Positions 22,781 to 30,997 of a stretch of DNA of 64,000 nt are shown here, piece by piece. The notes under the pieces are model-generated. The model did no database searches. It was not told the DNA's origin and saw nothing but the letters and a program-made list of their open reading frames with translations. The stretch lies in assembly GCA_947631115.1 (NCBI GenBank), contig CANRKB010000002.1, positions 1 to 64,000 of the forward strand. Direction: 5' to 3'. The DNA comes from an uncultured Clostridia bacterium (lineage in GTDB: Bacteria; Bacillota; Clostridia; Oscillospirales; Ruminococcaceae). The first letter of the stretch is position 1. Each line of letters opens with the position of its first letter. Made by a program: the position numbers and the translations under genes.

Positions 22781-23686
22781 ATGAAACTCAAAAAGATTTT
22801 AGCATCGGTTATGGCTGCGGCAATGTGCGCGGTCGGATTTGCGGGCTGTAGCTCGAATGGCGATTCAAGCACGCCCGACGCGGGAAATACCTCAAATTCG
22901 GACAGCTCTGCAAATTCCGAAAACAGCGGAACAACGGGCGCTGACTACTCGGACAAAATTCTGAAAGTCGGCGTAAAGGATTCCGTTATTGGTTTCGGAT
23001 ATAAAGATCCTCTTTCGGGAGAGTACAGCGGAATGGAAATTGAACTCGCCAAGAAAATTGCACAGGAGCTCGGTTTCAAGGACGTTGAATTCACTACCGT
23101 AACGGCGGCGACAAGAACCGAACTTCTTGATTCGGGCGACCTTGACTGCGTTTTAGCAACGTTTACGATTACCGAAGAAAGAAAAAAGAGCTGGGATTTC
23201 TCAACTCCGTACTACACGGACGCAGTAACGGTGCTTGTTGAAACAGCGGACGGCATAACAAACCTTGACGGACTTGTAGGCAAGAAAATCGGAGTTTCAA
23301 CCGGCTCAACTTCTGCCTATAACCTCGCAAAAACCATGAGCGAAAAAGGCTTGCTTGGCGATTATAAGGTTCCCGAATCTTCGGCGGATTTCGACATTTC
23401 CTCGTTCAACGAGAAAGGCACAACGTTTGAACAGTTTGCAGATTATCCCGCTATTTCAAACGCAATGGCGGCGGGCACGGTAGACGCTTTCTGCGTTGAT
23501 AAGTCGATACTTGCAAACTTCAAGACTGACGACCGCAGCTATATCGAGGATACATTCTCTCCGCAGGATTACGGCGTAGCTACACGCAAGGATTCAGAAC
23601 TTTCCGCGCCTATCGAGGAACTTATCACAAAGTGGCTCGCTGACGGCACTATTGACGGACTTATCTCCGAGTTTGGCATCAACTGA
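22781..23686 (+). CDS. Amino acid ABC transporter substrate-binding lipoprotein
   Basis: A 301-residue SBP_bac_3 protein. Lipobox 'VGFAGC' with lipidated Cys about residue 23, a Ser/Asn-rich linker to about 53, then the family-3 binding fold: 'LKVGVKDSVIGFGYKDPLSGEYSGMEIELAKKIA' and 'GLVGKKIGVSTGSTSAYNLAK'. AAAGGAAG precedes the ATG. Similar to glutamate/aspartate-type binding proteins, but the ligand is not fixed by the sequence. Confidence 0.93.
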   Translation: MKLKKILASVMAAAMCAVGFAGCSSNGDSSTPDAGNTSNSDSSANSENSGTTGADYSDKILKVGVKDSVIGFGYKDPLSGEYSGMEIELAKKIAQELGFKDVEFTTVTAATRTELLDSGDLDCVLATFTITEERKKSWDFSTPYYTDAVTVLVETADGITNLDGLVGKKIGVSTGSTSAYNLAKTMSEKGLLGDYKVPESSADFDISSFNEKGTTFEQFADYPAISNAMAAGTVDAFCVDKSILANFKTDDRSYIEDTFSPQDYGVATRKDSELSAPIEELITKWLADGTIDGLISEFGIN

Positions 23687-23721
23687 TTAAAGTTTTCTTC
23701 ATTGTTTTTTCTTGAGGATGG

Positions 23722-23750
23722 GGCGGTGAAACAAGCAAAATTTCACCGCC
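23722..23750 (+). promoter_or_regulatory. Intercistronic stem-loop after the binding-protein gene
   Basis: GGCGGTGAAA (23722-23731) and TTTCACCGCC (23741-23750) form a perfect 10-bp stem with no T-run behind it. Such hairpins between binding-protein and permease genes typically protect the upstream message and keep binding protein in excess (inference). Confidence 0.7.
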
Positions 23751-23775
23751 TATTCGCGGGTTTTGGGAGGCATTT

Positions 23776-24483
23776 ATGTTTGAACAAGAAAAATGGGAAA
23801 TCGTCTGGAATCACCGTCAAAGCTTTATAGACGGAACAATTTCCACGGTGATTATGGCGCTTGCGGGACTTGCAATTGCGCTCGTACTCGGCATTATATT
23901 CGGTCTTATGTCCACAAGCCAGAGCAAACCGCCGCGCATAATTTCGAGGATTTATGTTGAGTTTATACAAAACACTCCTCTTATGCTTCAGGCGCTGTTT
24001 TTGTTTTACTCGGTGGCATTTTCGGGGGTAAAGGGCTTTACGGCATTGATATGCGGTATTGTTGCGCTCGGCATATATCACGGGGCATATATTTCCGAGG
24101 TAGTGAGGGCGGGAATAACGTCTGTTCCAAAAGGTCAGAGCGAAGCGGCATATTCTCAGGGTTTTTCGCAGATTCAGACCATGTTTCTTATCGTTCTTCC
24201 GCAGACAATAAAAGTTATTCTTCCGCCTATGGTAAATCAGGTTGTAAATCTCATCAAAAATACATCCTGTATGTTCCTTGCGGGAGGAGCGGTTGATCTT
24301 ATTTCAAGGACAAACGCTTTTGCTGTGGGCGAGGGTACTGCTTCTGCGGCAGGACAGGGATATATTATCGGCGGCGTTATTTTCTTTGTGATATGTTTTC
24401 CTTTGTCAACGCTTGCTTCAAGGTGGGAAAACAGACTGAAAAACCGCGATGTATCCTCGAATAAAAAGGAGGGAGCGAAATGA
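23776..24483 (+). CDS. Amino acid ABC transporter permease (first of two)
   Basis: A 235-residue HisM/GltJ-family permease with about five helices. The EAA loop 'QSEAAYSQGFSQIQTMFLIVLPQTIKVILPPMVNQVVNLIKNTS' (about residues 120-163) contacts the ATPase, and 'YVEFIQNTPLMLQALF' is the family motif. Overlaps the next permease by 4 bp. Confidence 0.95.
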   Translation: MFEQEKWEIVWNHRQSFIDGTISTVIMALAGLAIALVLGIIFGLMSTSQSKPPRIISRIYVEFIQNTPLMLQALFLFYSVAFSGVKGFTALICGIVALGIYHGAYISEVVRAGITSVPKGQSEAAYSQGFSQIQTMFLIVLPQTIKVILPPMVNQVVNLIKNTSCMFLAGGAVDLISRTNAFAVGEGTASAAGQGYIIGGVIFFVICFPLSTLASRWENRLKNRDVSSNKKEGAK

Positions 24484-25244
24484 GTGAAATTCAAGGCAGT
24501 TTAAATATGATAACAAACGGCGACGTACTTCTTTATCTTATCAAAGGACTTGGATTTACTGTCGTGATAGCCGTTATTGCGGTGCTTTTCGGGCTTGTCA
24601 TAGGAACAATTCTGGCATTGGCAAGAAATTATTGCACAAGCAGGAAAACCGTGATTTTTAGGTGGCTCGCGACCGCATATATCGAAATATTCCGCAACAC
24701 TCCGCTTATGCTCTGGATATTTATCGGACTTGTATATTTCCCGTCAGTCGATGTTTCTGCGGATTTTTCAAAAGCTCTGGGTCTTTCCCGAACCGAAATA
24801 GCGCTGCTTATAAAGGGAATTATTGCGCTTATTCTTTTCACATCGTCTGTCATAGCGGAAATAGTAAGAGGCGGACTCAACTCCATTCCGAAGGGTCAGT
24901 TCGAAGCCGCTTATTCCCAGGGTTTCGGTTTTTTCAGAACGCTTACTTTAATTGTTCTCCCTCAGGCTTTCAGAAATATAGTTCCCACGCTTTTAAGCCA
25001 GGTTATTACAACTGTAAAAGACACGTCCTATATTGCTAATATAGCCATAGCCGAATTGCTTGGCAGAACGTTTCAGGTTATTCAGATCTCGCCGCGCTAC
25101 ACGGGTTTTACCTCGCAGAACGTATCTGATGTTTTCGTGCTTTGCGGATTAGCGTGCATTATGTATTTTGCAATAAACTTCACGATTTCTTGTATAGTAA
25201 GGCGTATGCAGAAGCCTAAAGTCAGAAAGCCGGTTTCGGTATGA
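24480..25244 (+). CDS. Amino acid ABC transporter permease (second of two)
   Basis: A 254-residue HisM/GltK-family permease. 'YIEIFRNTPLMLWIFIGLVYF' and EAA loop 'GQFEAAYSQGFGFFRTLTLIVLPQAFRNIVPTLLSQVITTVKDTS' mark the family. It pairs with the preceding permease to form the channel. Its stop overlaps the start of the hydroxyacid dehydrogenase (ATGATGA). Confidence 0.95.
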   Translation: MSEIQGSLNMITNGDVLLYLIKGLGFTVVIAVIAVLFGLVIGTILALARNYCTSRKTVIFRWLATAYIEIFRNTPLMLWIFIGLVYFPSVDVSADFSKALGLSRTEIALLIKGIIALILFTSSVIAEIVRGGLNSIPKGQFEAAYSQGFGFFRTLTLIVLPQAFRNIVPTLLSQVITTVKDTSYIANIAIAELLGRTFQVIQISPRYTGFTSQNVSDVFVLCGLACIMYFAINFTISCIVRRMQKPKVRKPVSV

Positions 25245-26167
25245 TGAAGATTTTAATTAACGCTCCCTTTTCAGAGGAAAACAGGCTTGGTTTACTTTCC
25301 GCATGCAATGATTTTCAGGAAACGGACGACATAGAACAAGCCGATATAATTGTCGGTGATATTCCCGATGAATATTTCGGAAAGCTTTATAACTTGAAAT
25401 GGCTTCAGCTTGCTAGTGCAGGCGCGGACAGGATAATTTACAATAAGGCGGTTTCGGACAAAACTGTTCTCACAAACGCTTCGGGGGCATTCGGAGAAGT
25501 TATTTCAGAATATGTATTGGGCGGCATTCTGTGCCTTTTCCGCGATTTTTTCAGCTATCGTGAAAATCAATCCGAAAAGCGATGGTATGACACGAAAAAC
25601 GAACGAATGATTAGCGGTTCAACAGTATTGATACTCGGCTGCGGAAATATCGGCAAATGCGTTTCAAAAAGGCTTCGGGCATTCGGCGCCAATACAATTG
25701 GTATTCGTAAAAGCCGTGATAAAAGCTCCGAGTTTGATGAAACATATTCCGTTGAAATGCTCGACAGTTTACTTCCAAACGCCGATATTATTGTCTGTGC
25801 ATTACCGCGAACGCCCAAAACCGAACATCTCCTAAATCGCGAGCGGCTTATGCTGATAAAACACAGCGCGCTTATCGTAAACGTCGGACGGGGAAATGTT
25901 ATTGAAACAAACTCGCTTTGCGAAAAGCTTAAAAGGGGAGAGCTTTTTGGCGCGGTGCTTGACGTTTTTGAGAATGAACCGCTCGAACAGGATTCTCCGC
26001 TTTGGAATATGAAAAACGTATTTATCACGCCGCATATTTCGGGGAAATCGTTTGGACATTCCGAAAGAACAGAAAATCTTATCGCAATGATCTGTAAAGA
26101 AAATTTGCGGCGGTTTTCAGACGGAAGACCGCTTTTGAATATTGTTGAAAGAGATTATGAAACTTGA
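25241..26167 (+). CDS. D-isomer specific 2-hydroxyacid dehydrogenase
   Basis: A 308-residue NAD-dependent dehydrogenase reducing a 2-oxo acid to a D-2-hydroxy acid. NAD-binding 'VLILGCGNIGKCVSKRLRAFG' (about residues 128-148), catalytic Arg in 'VNVGRGNVIETNSL', Glu in 'VFENEPLEQDSPLW' and His in 'VFITPHISG' are present. Translational coupling to the transporter suggests it acts on an acid derived from the imported amino acid, or an imported analogue (inference). Confidence 0.92.
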   Translation: MMKILINAPFSEENRLGLLSACNDFQETDDIEQADIIVGDIPDEYFGKLYNLKWLQLASAGADRIIYNKAVSDKTVLTNASGAFGEVISEYVLGGILCLFRDFFSYRENQSEKRWYDTKNERMISGSTVLILGCGNIGKCVSKRLRAFGANTIGIRKSRDKSSEFDETYSVEMLDSLLPNADIIVCALPRTPKTEHLLNRERLMLIKHSALIVNVGRGNVIETNSLCEKLKRGELFGAVLDVFENEPLEQDSPLWNMKNVFITPHISGKSFGHSERTENLIAMICKENLRRFSDGRPLLNIVERDYET

Positions 26168-27422
26168 TTTAAAAAACGCGCGCGTCGGCAGCAGAATAAT
26201 AAAATCGGCAGTCGGAGTAATGCTTTGTTATGCCGTGTATTTATTGCGGGGAAGAAGCGGACTTCCGTTTTATTCAATGCTTGCGGTGCTGTGGTGCATA
26301 CAGCCTTATACCGACAAATCTCTGTTAATGGCGGCACAAAGGACTGTAGGAACTCTTATAGGCGCATTTTACGGACTGATAACGATACTTATAGAAATTT
26401 ACGTTTTTCCTATTTATGAAAACGTTGCAGGCTATCTTGTAAACGCATTGATGCTTATATCCGTGCTGTTGACAACGGTTGTGCTGAAAAAGAAAAACGC
26501 TTCGTATTTTTCCTGCGTTGTGTATTTGTCAATAACGGTAAATCATATAACTGACAGCAACCCTATTTTGTTTGTAATGAACCGCGTTATTGACACATTT
26601 ATTGGAATTGCAATAGGGCTTGTTGTAAATATGGCAAGACTGCCGAGAAGAAAGATAAAAGACTGTTTGTTTATAGCCGAGCTTGACGATATGCTGTCGG
26701 CAAATACCGTGGAATTACAGCCGTATACGGTCGTAGAACTGAACCGTATGATAAAAGAAGGACTGAAATTCACGATCGTTACTATGCGAACTCCTGCGTC
26801 ATTGATGAAACCGTTGAGCGAAGTAAAGCTAAATCTGCCCGTCGTTGCAATGAACGGCGCAGTCCTTTATGACATCAGAGAAAATTCGTACATAAGAGCA
26901 TATGTTATTTCACAGGAAACCTGCGCCGTACTTCACAAAATGATTTTATCGGCAGGCATAAACTGCTTTACAAACGCGCTTCGCGGAGATTCGCTGATGA
27001 TTTATTATGACAAGCTGGAAAATCATGCGGAAAAATCTATTTTTGAAACACTGAAAAAATCTCCCTACCGTAATTATGTAAACCTTAACGTGCCGCCTGA
27101 AGATAAGATAATTTACCTTATGATGATTGATACCGTGGAGAAAATATCCGCGCTTTATAAAACGATTTCCGAAAGCGAAATCGGCAAAACGCTGAAGATA
27201 CTTTGCTATCCGTCAAGCGATTATAAAGGTTTTTCTTATATTAAGATATACAACAAAAACGCCGACAAGGATCATATGATAAAATATTTGTCGGAGCTTT
27301 GCTGCGCCAAAAAAATCGTTCCGATACAAACCGAAAAGCACGGACTTGACGGCATTGCCCGCGAACTAAAGCGTTCATTTGAACCGCTTGTTGTAACAAA
27401 ACAGCATTACAATGAGCCGTAA
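26157..27422 (+). CDS. FUSC/aromatic-acid-exporter-like membrane protein fused to a degenerate HAD domain
   Basis: A 421-residue protein. Residues 1-165 carry about five helices of the FUSC/ArAE_1 type ('SGLPFYSMLAVLWCIQPYTDKSLLMAAQRTVGTLIGAFYGL'). Residues 170-415 resemble Cof-type HAD phosphatases ('VELNRMIKEGLKFTIVTMRTPASLM', 'LPVVAMNGAVLYDI'). In HAD motif I, where DxDGT is expected, the sequence is ELDDM (about residue 178), so the nucleophilic Asp is Glu; the domain is probably not a phosphatase. ATG 26157 has AAAGAG ahead and overlaps the previous gene by 11 bp. Last gene of the transporter operon. Confidence 0.82.
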   Translation: MKLDLKNARVGSRIIKSAVGVMLCYAVYLLRGRSGLPFYSMLAVLWCIQPYTDKSLLMAAQRTVGTLIGAFYGLITILIEIYVFPIYENVAGYLVNALMLISVLLTTVVLKKKNASYFSCVVYLSITVNHITDSNPILFVMNRVIDTFIGIAIGLVVNMARLPRRKIKDCLFIAELDDMLSANTVELQPYTVVELNRMIKEGLKFTIVTMRTPASLMKPLSEVKLNLPVVAMNGAVLYDIRENSYIRAYVISQETCAVLHKMILSAGINCFTNALRGDSLMIYYDKLENHAEKSIFETLKKSPYRNYVNLNVPPEDKIIYLMMIDTVEKISALYKTISESEIGKTLKILCYPSSDYKGFSYIKIYNKNADKDHMIKYLSELCCAKKIVPIQTEKHGLDGIARELKRSFEPLVVTKQHYNEP

Positions 27423-27458
27423 AAAGATGAGCTTTATTGCGAAAACAGATACAAAAAG

Positions 27459-27487
27459 AACTCCTGCAGAAACAATCCGCAGGAGTT
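27459..27487 (+). terminator. Hairpin A after the transporter operon
   Basis: AACTCCTGC (27459-27467) and GCAGGAGTT (27479-27487) form a 9-bp stem around an 11-base loop, 36 bp after the FUSC gene. The following T-run is short (TTT). The hairpin sequence is repeated at 27643-27671. Confidence 0.65.
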
Positions 27488-27636
27488 TCAGACTGTATAT
27501 AAAGCCCCATCTGCGGCGTCAGCGGCACTGCGGCAGGCACAAAGCCTAGCCGCAGCACCGCTTCAGCGTTGTACGCGGAGCGTTCAATGCGGTATCTGTG
27601 GCTTTCTCTACAGTCTGAAATTGGACTTTTTATACA
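27486..27636. repeat. Inverted-repeat element, copy 1
   Basis: Bounded by a perfect 12-bp inverted repeat, TTTCAGACTGTA (27486-27497) and TACAGTCTGAAA (27609-27620), plus an outer imperfect pair GTATATAAAGCCC (27495) and GGACTTTTTATAC (27623-27635). A related copy lies at 32344-32455 with the same ends and internal blocks (TGCGGCGTCAG, GTTGTA(C/T)GCG(G/A)AGCG, TTTTTATACAAGCTG). No transposase is encoded; it behaves like a small non-autonomous repeat. Copy 1 is flanked by two direct copies of the AACTCCTGC hairpin. Confidence 0.7.
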
Positions 27637-27642
27637 AGCTGG

Positions 27643-27675
27643 AACTCCTGCAGAAACAATCCGCAGGAGTTTTTA
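27643..27675 (+). terminator. Hairpin B, direct repeat of hairpin A with T-run
   Basis: Same 29-base hairpin as 27459-27487, here followed by TTTTTATAC, a better terminator tail. The duplication flanks the inverted-repeat element, as if the element had inserted into or duplicated the operon terminator. Confidence 0.7.
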
Positions 27676-27683
27676 TACATTGC

Positions 27684-27812
27684 GGTTTATTCATCAATTT
27701 GCTGTATATAATCATGAAATTAGTTTCGGGAATTTACTACTGCTCGGTATGGTTTTTCGCGCTCGGTGTTTATTACATTCTGCTTGCGGTAATGCGGTTT
27801 ATTTTGCCTTGA
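27684..27812 (+). pseudogene. Possible remnant of a membrane protein
   Basis: The frame ending at 27812 contains a convincing hydrophobic stretch, 'MKLVSGIYYCSVWFFALG' followed by 'VYYILLAVMRFILP', which looks like the opening helices of a larger membrane protein and then stops. No continuation was found in other frames. Low confidence. Confidence 0.3.
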
Positions 27813-28037
27813 GCAAGACAAATTCCGGTTTTGTTAAAAAATTGTATATTTCAACGAAAAATCTCCCTCTGAAAACCGTCTGACGCTGAAAACAAATCGC
27901 CTGCATTGGTTTGAAACGGCGTTGTTAAACGCATAATCATTTGTTATGAATGATTTTGATTGTTTGATTAAATTAACTGATTTTGCTTGTAGGATGAAGA
28001 ATAATTACCATTTATTCTATTTAAAGAATATTCCCCC

Positions 28038-28066
28038 TTGAAATTTCAACAAAAATATGGTAAAAT
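28038..28066 (+). promoter_or_regulatory. SigA promoter of the binding-protein/diguanylate-cyclase operon
   Basis: TTGAAA (28038-28043), 17-bp spacer, TAAAAT (28061-28066). An 80-base AT-rich leader follows to the TTG start at 28146. Nothing else is evident between 27813 and 28037. Confidence 0.7.
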
Positions 28067-28145
28067 AAATTTAATATATTTATTACGCATTTTTATACGT
28101 TATGAGAGATAATCATTTTTATATATGAAAGAAGGGCAATTTTAG

Positions 28146-29177
28146 TTGAAACGTTTAGCCGCAGTGCTTATTTGCATAATTCTCGGATTAACTCTTTCGG
28201 GATGCATGGGCGTGAAAGAAACGCAGGACTACAAACCCGGTCCCGATTTTGCTCCATTGACCGAAATTGCAGAGGGTCGGAAGAATTTCTACCTTATAGT
28301 TAAAAATCTTGACAGCAGTTATTGGCAGGTAATAATTGACGGCGCTAAGGACGGCGGCGAGGCATTTAATTGTAATGTATTCTACAGCGGGTCATATACC
28401 GAAACCGACTGGCAGTCGCAGGAAAGACTTCTTCAGGAGGCGGCTGACGCGGGCGCAGATGCAATCCTGGTTGCACCTAACGATTCCGTAAAGCTTGCGG
28501 AAAAAATTGACGAGATATATAACAAAGGCATACATATTATCCTTATTGATACGGCGGCAAATACCGACAACTATGACGTGTGCTATATGACAGACAATCT
28601 TATGGCGGGTCAGCAGGCGGCGAAAGAGATGATATATCAGCTTAAGAAAAGCGGGAATGCCGACACTGACAGTGTACAGATAGGTTTGCAGGTAGGCTCA
28701 ACTTCTTCTCAGACCATAACCGACAGACTCGCGGGATTTTTTCAGTACTGGACAAGAAACGCACCTGAGAAATGGGAAGTTATATCGGATATAAAGTGCA
28801 ACGACGGCTATATCGACAAGGCTATAGAATGTGCGGAGGAGTTGCTTGAATATCCAAACATTAAAGGAGTTTTCGGAACAAACAACGGCTCAACGGTGGG
28901 ATTTGCGACAGCTGTTAAAGAGCAGGAGCGCAAGGACATTGTGGTTATAGGATTTGACTATTCGGACGAAATCGCAGAACTTATAAATGATGATGAATAC
29001 AACGCGTCAACCATTCTGCAAAAACAGTACTATATGAGTTATTCCGGCATTAAAACCGCATCGGAACTTACGGACGGGAAGAAAATCTTCGTTAAATTTG
29101 AGGATACGGGCGTTATAGTAGTGAATAAGGAAACAAGGGATACGTCAGAAGTACAAGACGCACTTTTGCATAATTAA
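28146..29177 (+). CDS. Sugar-type substrate-binding lipoprotein (Peripla_BP_4)
   Basis: A 343-residue periplasmic-binding-protein fold. Signal with lipobox 'LTLSGC' (Cys about residue 20), then 'KNFYLIVKNLDSSYWQVIIDGAKDGGEAFNCNV', 'ADAGADAILVAPNDSVKLAEKIDEIYNKGIHIILIDTAAN' and 'GVFGTNNGSTVGFATAVKEQ', the RbsB/LacI-like family. TTG start with GAAGGG about 9 bases ahead. No ABC permease accompanies it; instead a membrane diguanylate cyclase follows after 8 bp. It may therefore serve as a ligand sensor rather than a transport component (inference). Confidence 0.88.
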   Translation: MKRLAAVLICIILGLTLSGCMGVKETQDYKPGPDFAPLTEIAEGRKNFYLIVKNLDSSYWQVIIDGAKDGGEAFNCNVFYSGSYTETDWQSQERLLQEAADAGADAILVAPNDSVKLAEKIDEIYNKGIHIILIDTAANTDNYDVCYMTDNLMAGQQAAKEMIYQLKKSGNADTDSVQIGLQVGSTSSQTITDRLAGFFQYWTRNAPEKWEVISDIKCNDGYIDKAIECAEELLEYPNIKGVFGTNNGSTVGFATAVKEQERKDIVVIGFDYSDEIAELINDDEYNASTILQKQYYMSYSGIKTASELTDGKKIFVKFEDTGVIVVNKETRDTSEVQDALLHN

Positions 29178-29185
29178 GGTGAAGT

Positions 29186-30685
29186 ATGAATTCTAAAAAT
29201 GTGAACTCGCCGATTGAAGTAGGTAAAAGCGTTCCGCTTATAAAGACGCTTATGGTTTATCTTGTGATATGCGGGATAGGAATAGTTGTTCTTCTGTTGA
29301 GCTTTGACGGGCTGATAAGAAATCACGACAAACAGCTTACGGGAGATATTTGCGGGCTTGTTGCCGAAAAGATGAACTATTCGATCAGCTATATGACAAA
29401 CTCGGTTGAAAATATGGCGGCGGTTTTGTCTGCTGCAAATTACAGTGATTTGCAGAATTTATACGACACTCTGTCGCGCGATAAAAACGGCACGGGATAT
29501 GTGAGTATAGGCATTATTGACGAAAATCAGAAAATATACGCATCTCCTACCGAACTCAGCGAGTTTGAAAAGTGGGGACTTTTAGATGTGGCAAAGCTTG
29601 CGGATCCTGTTTCAATTTCCGCGCCGTACCGTTCGGGAGAATCGGGTCAGCCCGTGTTCACAATGTTTGCGGATTATACATACGGCGGAGGAAAAAGCGG
29701 TTATCTTTTCTTAACCTATCCTCTTAAGGAAATTCAGAACATAGCATATACCGAATCGTTGTCGGAAGAGGCTGAAATATGGCTTATGGAGGCGGTTTCA
29801 GACAACATTATACAATGCGCGGGTTCAAACAAGTACTCCATAGGCAGCTGGAGCAATGCCCTGTTTTTAATAAGGCAGGAGATTGACAAAGAATATCAGG
29901 ATGATTACGAAATCTGGAAAAACAAGATGAACGCTGACCAAAGGTCAGCAAACATCACTTATAACATAAAGGGCGTTACATATACGCAGGTTTATTCAAA
30001 AATAGACTTCATGCACGGTTGGTATGTTGTGGTAAGGATACCGAGCAATGCGCTTTCGTCAACAATACAGCAGTTCAGGGAACGCGTACTGATATTCCTG
30101 ATAATACTGTTCGTTGCAACGTTTATCATGTTCATTCTGCTTCACAGACGCGAGGCGCAGGAGAAAAAGGTGCTTGAAAATCTCTCAATTCACGACCCGC
30201 TCACTTCGGTTATGAACAGGAGAGCGTTCGATTTTACTGCAGAGCAGTTCTTCGGAAAATCGCTTAAAAATGAGGCGTCTTTGCTGTTTATGGACATTGA
30301 CTATTTCAAGCAGGTGAACGACAGGTTTGGTCATGAGGCGGGCGACAGGATATTAAAAGGCTTTGCTGCGGCGCTGAGAGAGCTTTTTGAAAACAACGGT
30401 TATATTTCACGGTACGGCGGAGATGAATTCGTGGTTCTTGTAAGGAGCGGCGATGTTGAGGCAATAAGCGAAAAACTGGTGCTTTTGCAGAAGAAAGCTG
30501 CGGAAATCAAGCCTTGCGATGATGAGAAAGTATGCGGAGATTTTGTGCTGACATTCAGCTGCGGCGCGGCGGTATTCCCGAAAGACGCCGCCAATCTTAA
30601 AGACCTTGAGGCAGGAGCTGACAGTGCATTGTATATTGTTAAGAAAAACGGCAGAAACGGTTTCGGCTGGTACAAAAAATCCTAA
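29186..30685 (+). CDS. Membrane diguanylate cyclase with extracellular sensor domain
   Basis: A 499-residue protein: helix 1 (about residues 19-41), an extracellular dCache-like domain (about 45-290), helix 2 (about 297-316), then a GGDEF domain (about 330-497). The active motif RYGGDEF (Gly411-Phe415) and 'FMDIDYFKQVNDRFGHEAGD' are intact, so it should make cyclic di-GMP. The RxxD inhibitory site expected just before GGDEF is absent (NNGYIS). Coupled to the preceding binding lipoprotein. Confidence 0.92.
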   Translation: MNSKNVNSPIEVGKSVPLIKTLMVYLVICGIGIVVLLLSFDGLIRNHDKQLTGDICGLVAEKMNYSISYMTNSVENMAAVLSAANYSDLQNLYDTLSRDKNGTGYVSIGIIDENQKIYASPTELSEFEKWGLLDVAKLADPVSISAPYRSGESGQPVFTMFADYTYGGGKSGYLFLTYPLKEIQNIAYTESLSEEAEIWLMEAVSDNIIQCAGSNKYSIGSWSNALFLIRQEIDKEYQDDYEIWKNKMNADQRSANITYNIKGVTYTQVYSKIDFMHGWYVVVRIPSNALSSTIQQFRERVLIFLIILFVATFIMFILLHRREAQEKKVLENLSIHDPLTSVMNRRAFDFTAEQFFGKSLKNEASLLFMDIDYFKQVNDRFGHEAGDRILKGFAAALRELFENNGYISRYGGDEFVVLVRSGDVEAISEKLVLLQKKAAEIKPCDDEKVCGDFVLTFSCGAAVFPKDAANLKDLEAGADSALYIVKKNGRNGFGWYKKS

Positions 30686-30777
30686 AATTCTTCCTTATTT
30701 GGCTTTGCTATGCTGCTGACAGACTACAGCCAAAAATGGCGAATTTTGACATTGCGAGCCAAGACAACAAGCAGGGG

Positions 30778-30858
30778 ATTATAGGTACGTTTGTAAATTC
30801 GATTTATTTGTATGATGATAAGGCTGTAGTTGAAATACTTCATGCATATTTTGTATAA
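30778..30858 (+). pseudogene. Second serine-recombinase C-terminal remnant
   Basis: The frame IIGTFVNSIYLYDDKAVVEI ends at TAA 30856-30858 and parallels the remnant at 19627-19725 in DNA as well as protein over about 45 bp. Only the tail is left. Confidence 0.65.
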
Positions 30859-30861
30859 AAC

Positions 30862-30896
30862 AAGAGGTCAGAACTCAATGTTCCGACCTCTTATAT
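30862..30896. terminator. Intrinsic terminator, probably bidirectional
   Basis: AAGAGGTC (30862-30869) and GACCTCTT (30885-30892) form an 8-bp stem; T/A-rich tails on both sides. It closes the diguanylate cyclase operon. Confidence 0.7.
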
Positions 30897-30904
30897 TTAA
30901 AAAT

Positions 30905-30974
30905 CCCGGCAAGATAATGCCTCGCGCATACAAACGCCCCTATAACCGCAAGATAGTCCTAGAGATACAAAAAA
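30905..30974 (-). pseudogene. Remnant of a DUF4405 gene
   Basis: About 65 bp match the 3' part of the DUF4405 gene at 6.8 kb with few changes. Read on the minus strand it gives LYL-stop-DYLAVIGAFVCARHYLAGIF, against LYLLDYLAVMGAFVCAGHYLAALL in the intact gene. A TAG interrupts it. It lies just upstream of the EFR1 gene. Confidence 0.75.
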
Positions 30975-30997
30975 TTCTAAATTTAACGGAGGAATAA

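Noticed and set aside
27569-27883. A 104-codon frame running through the inverted-repeat element
   Set aside because: The matching part of copy 2 contains a stop and indels, so the conservation is of the DNA element, not of a protein.
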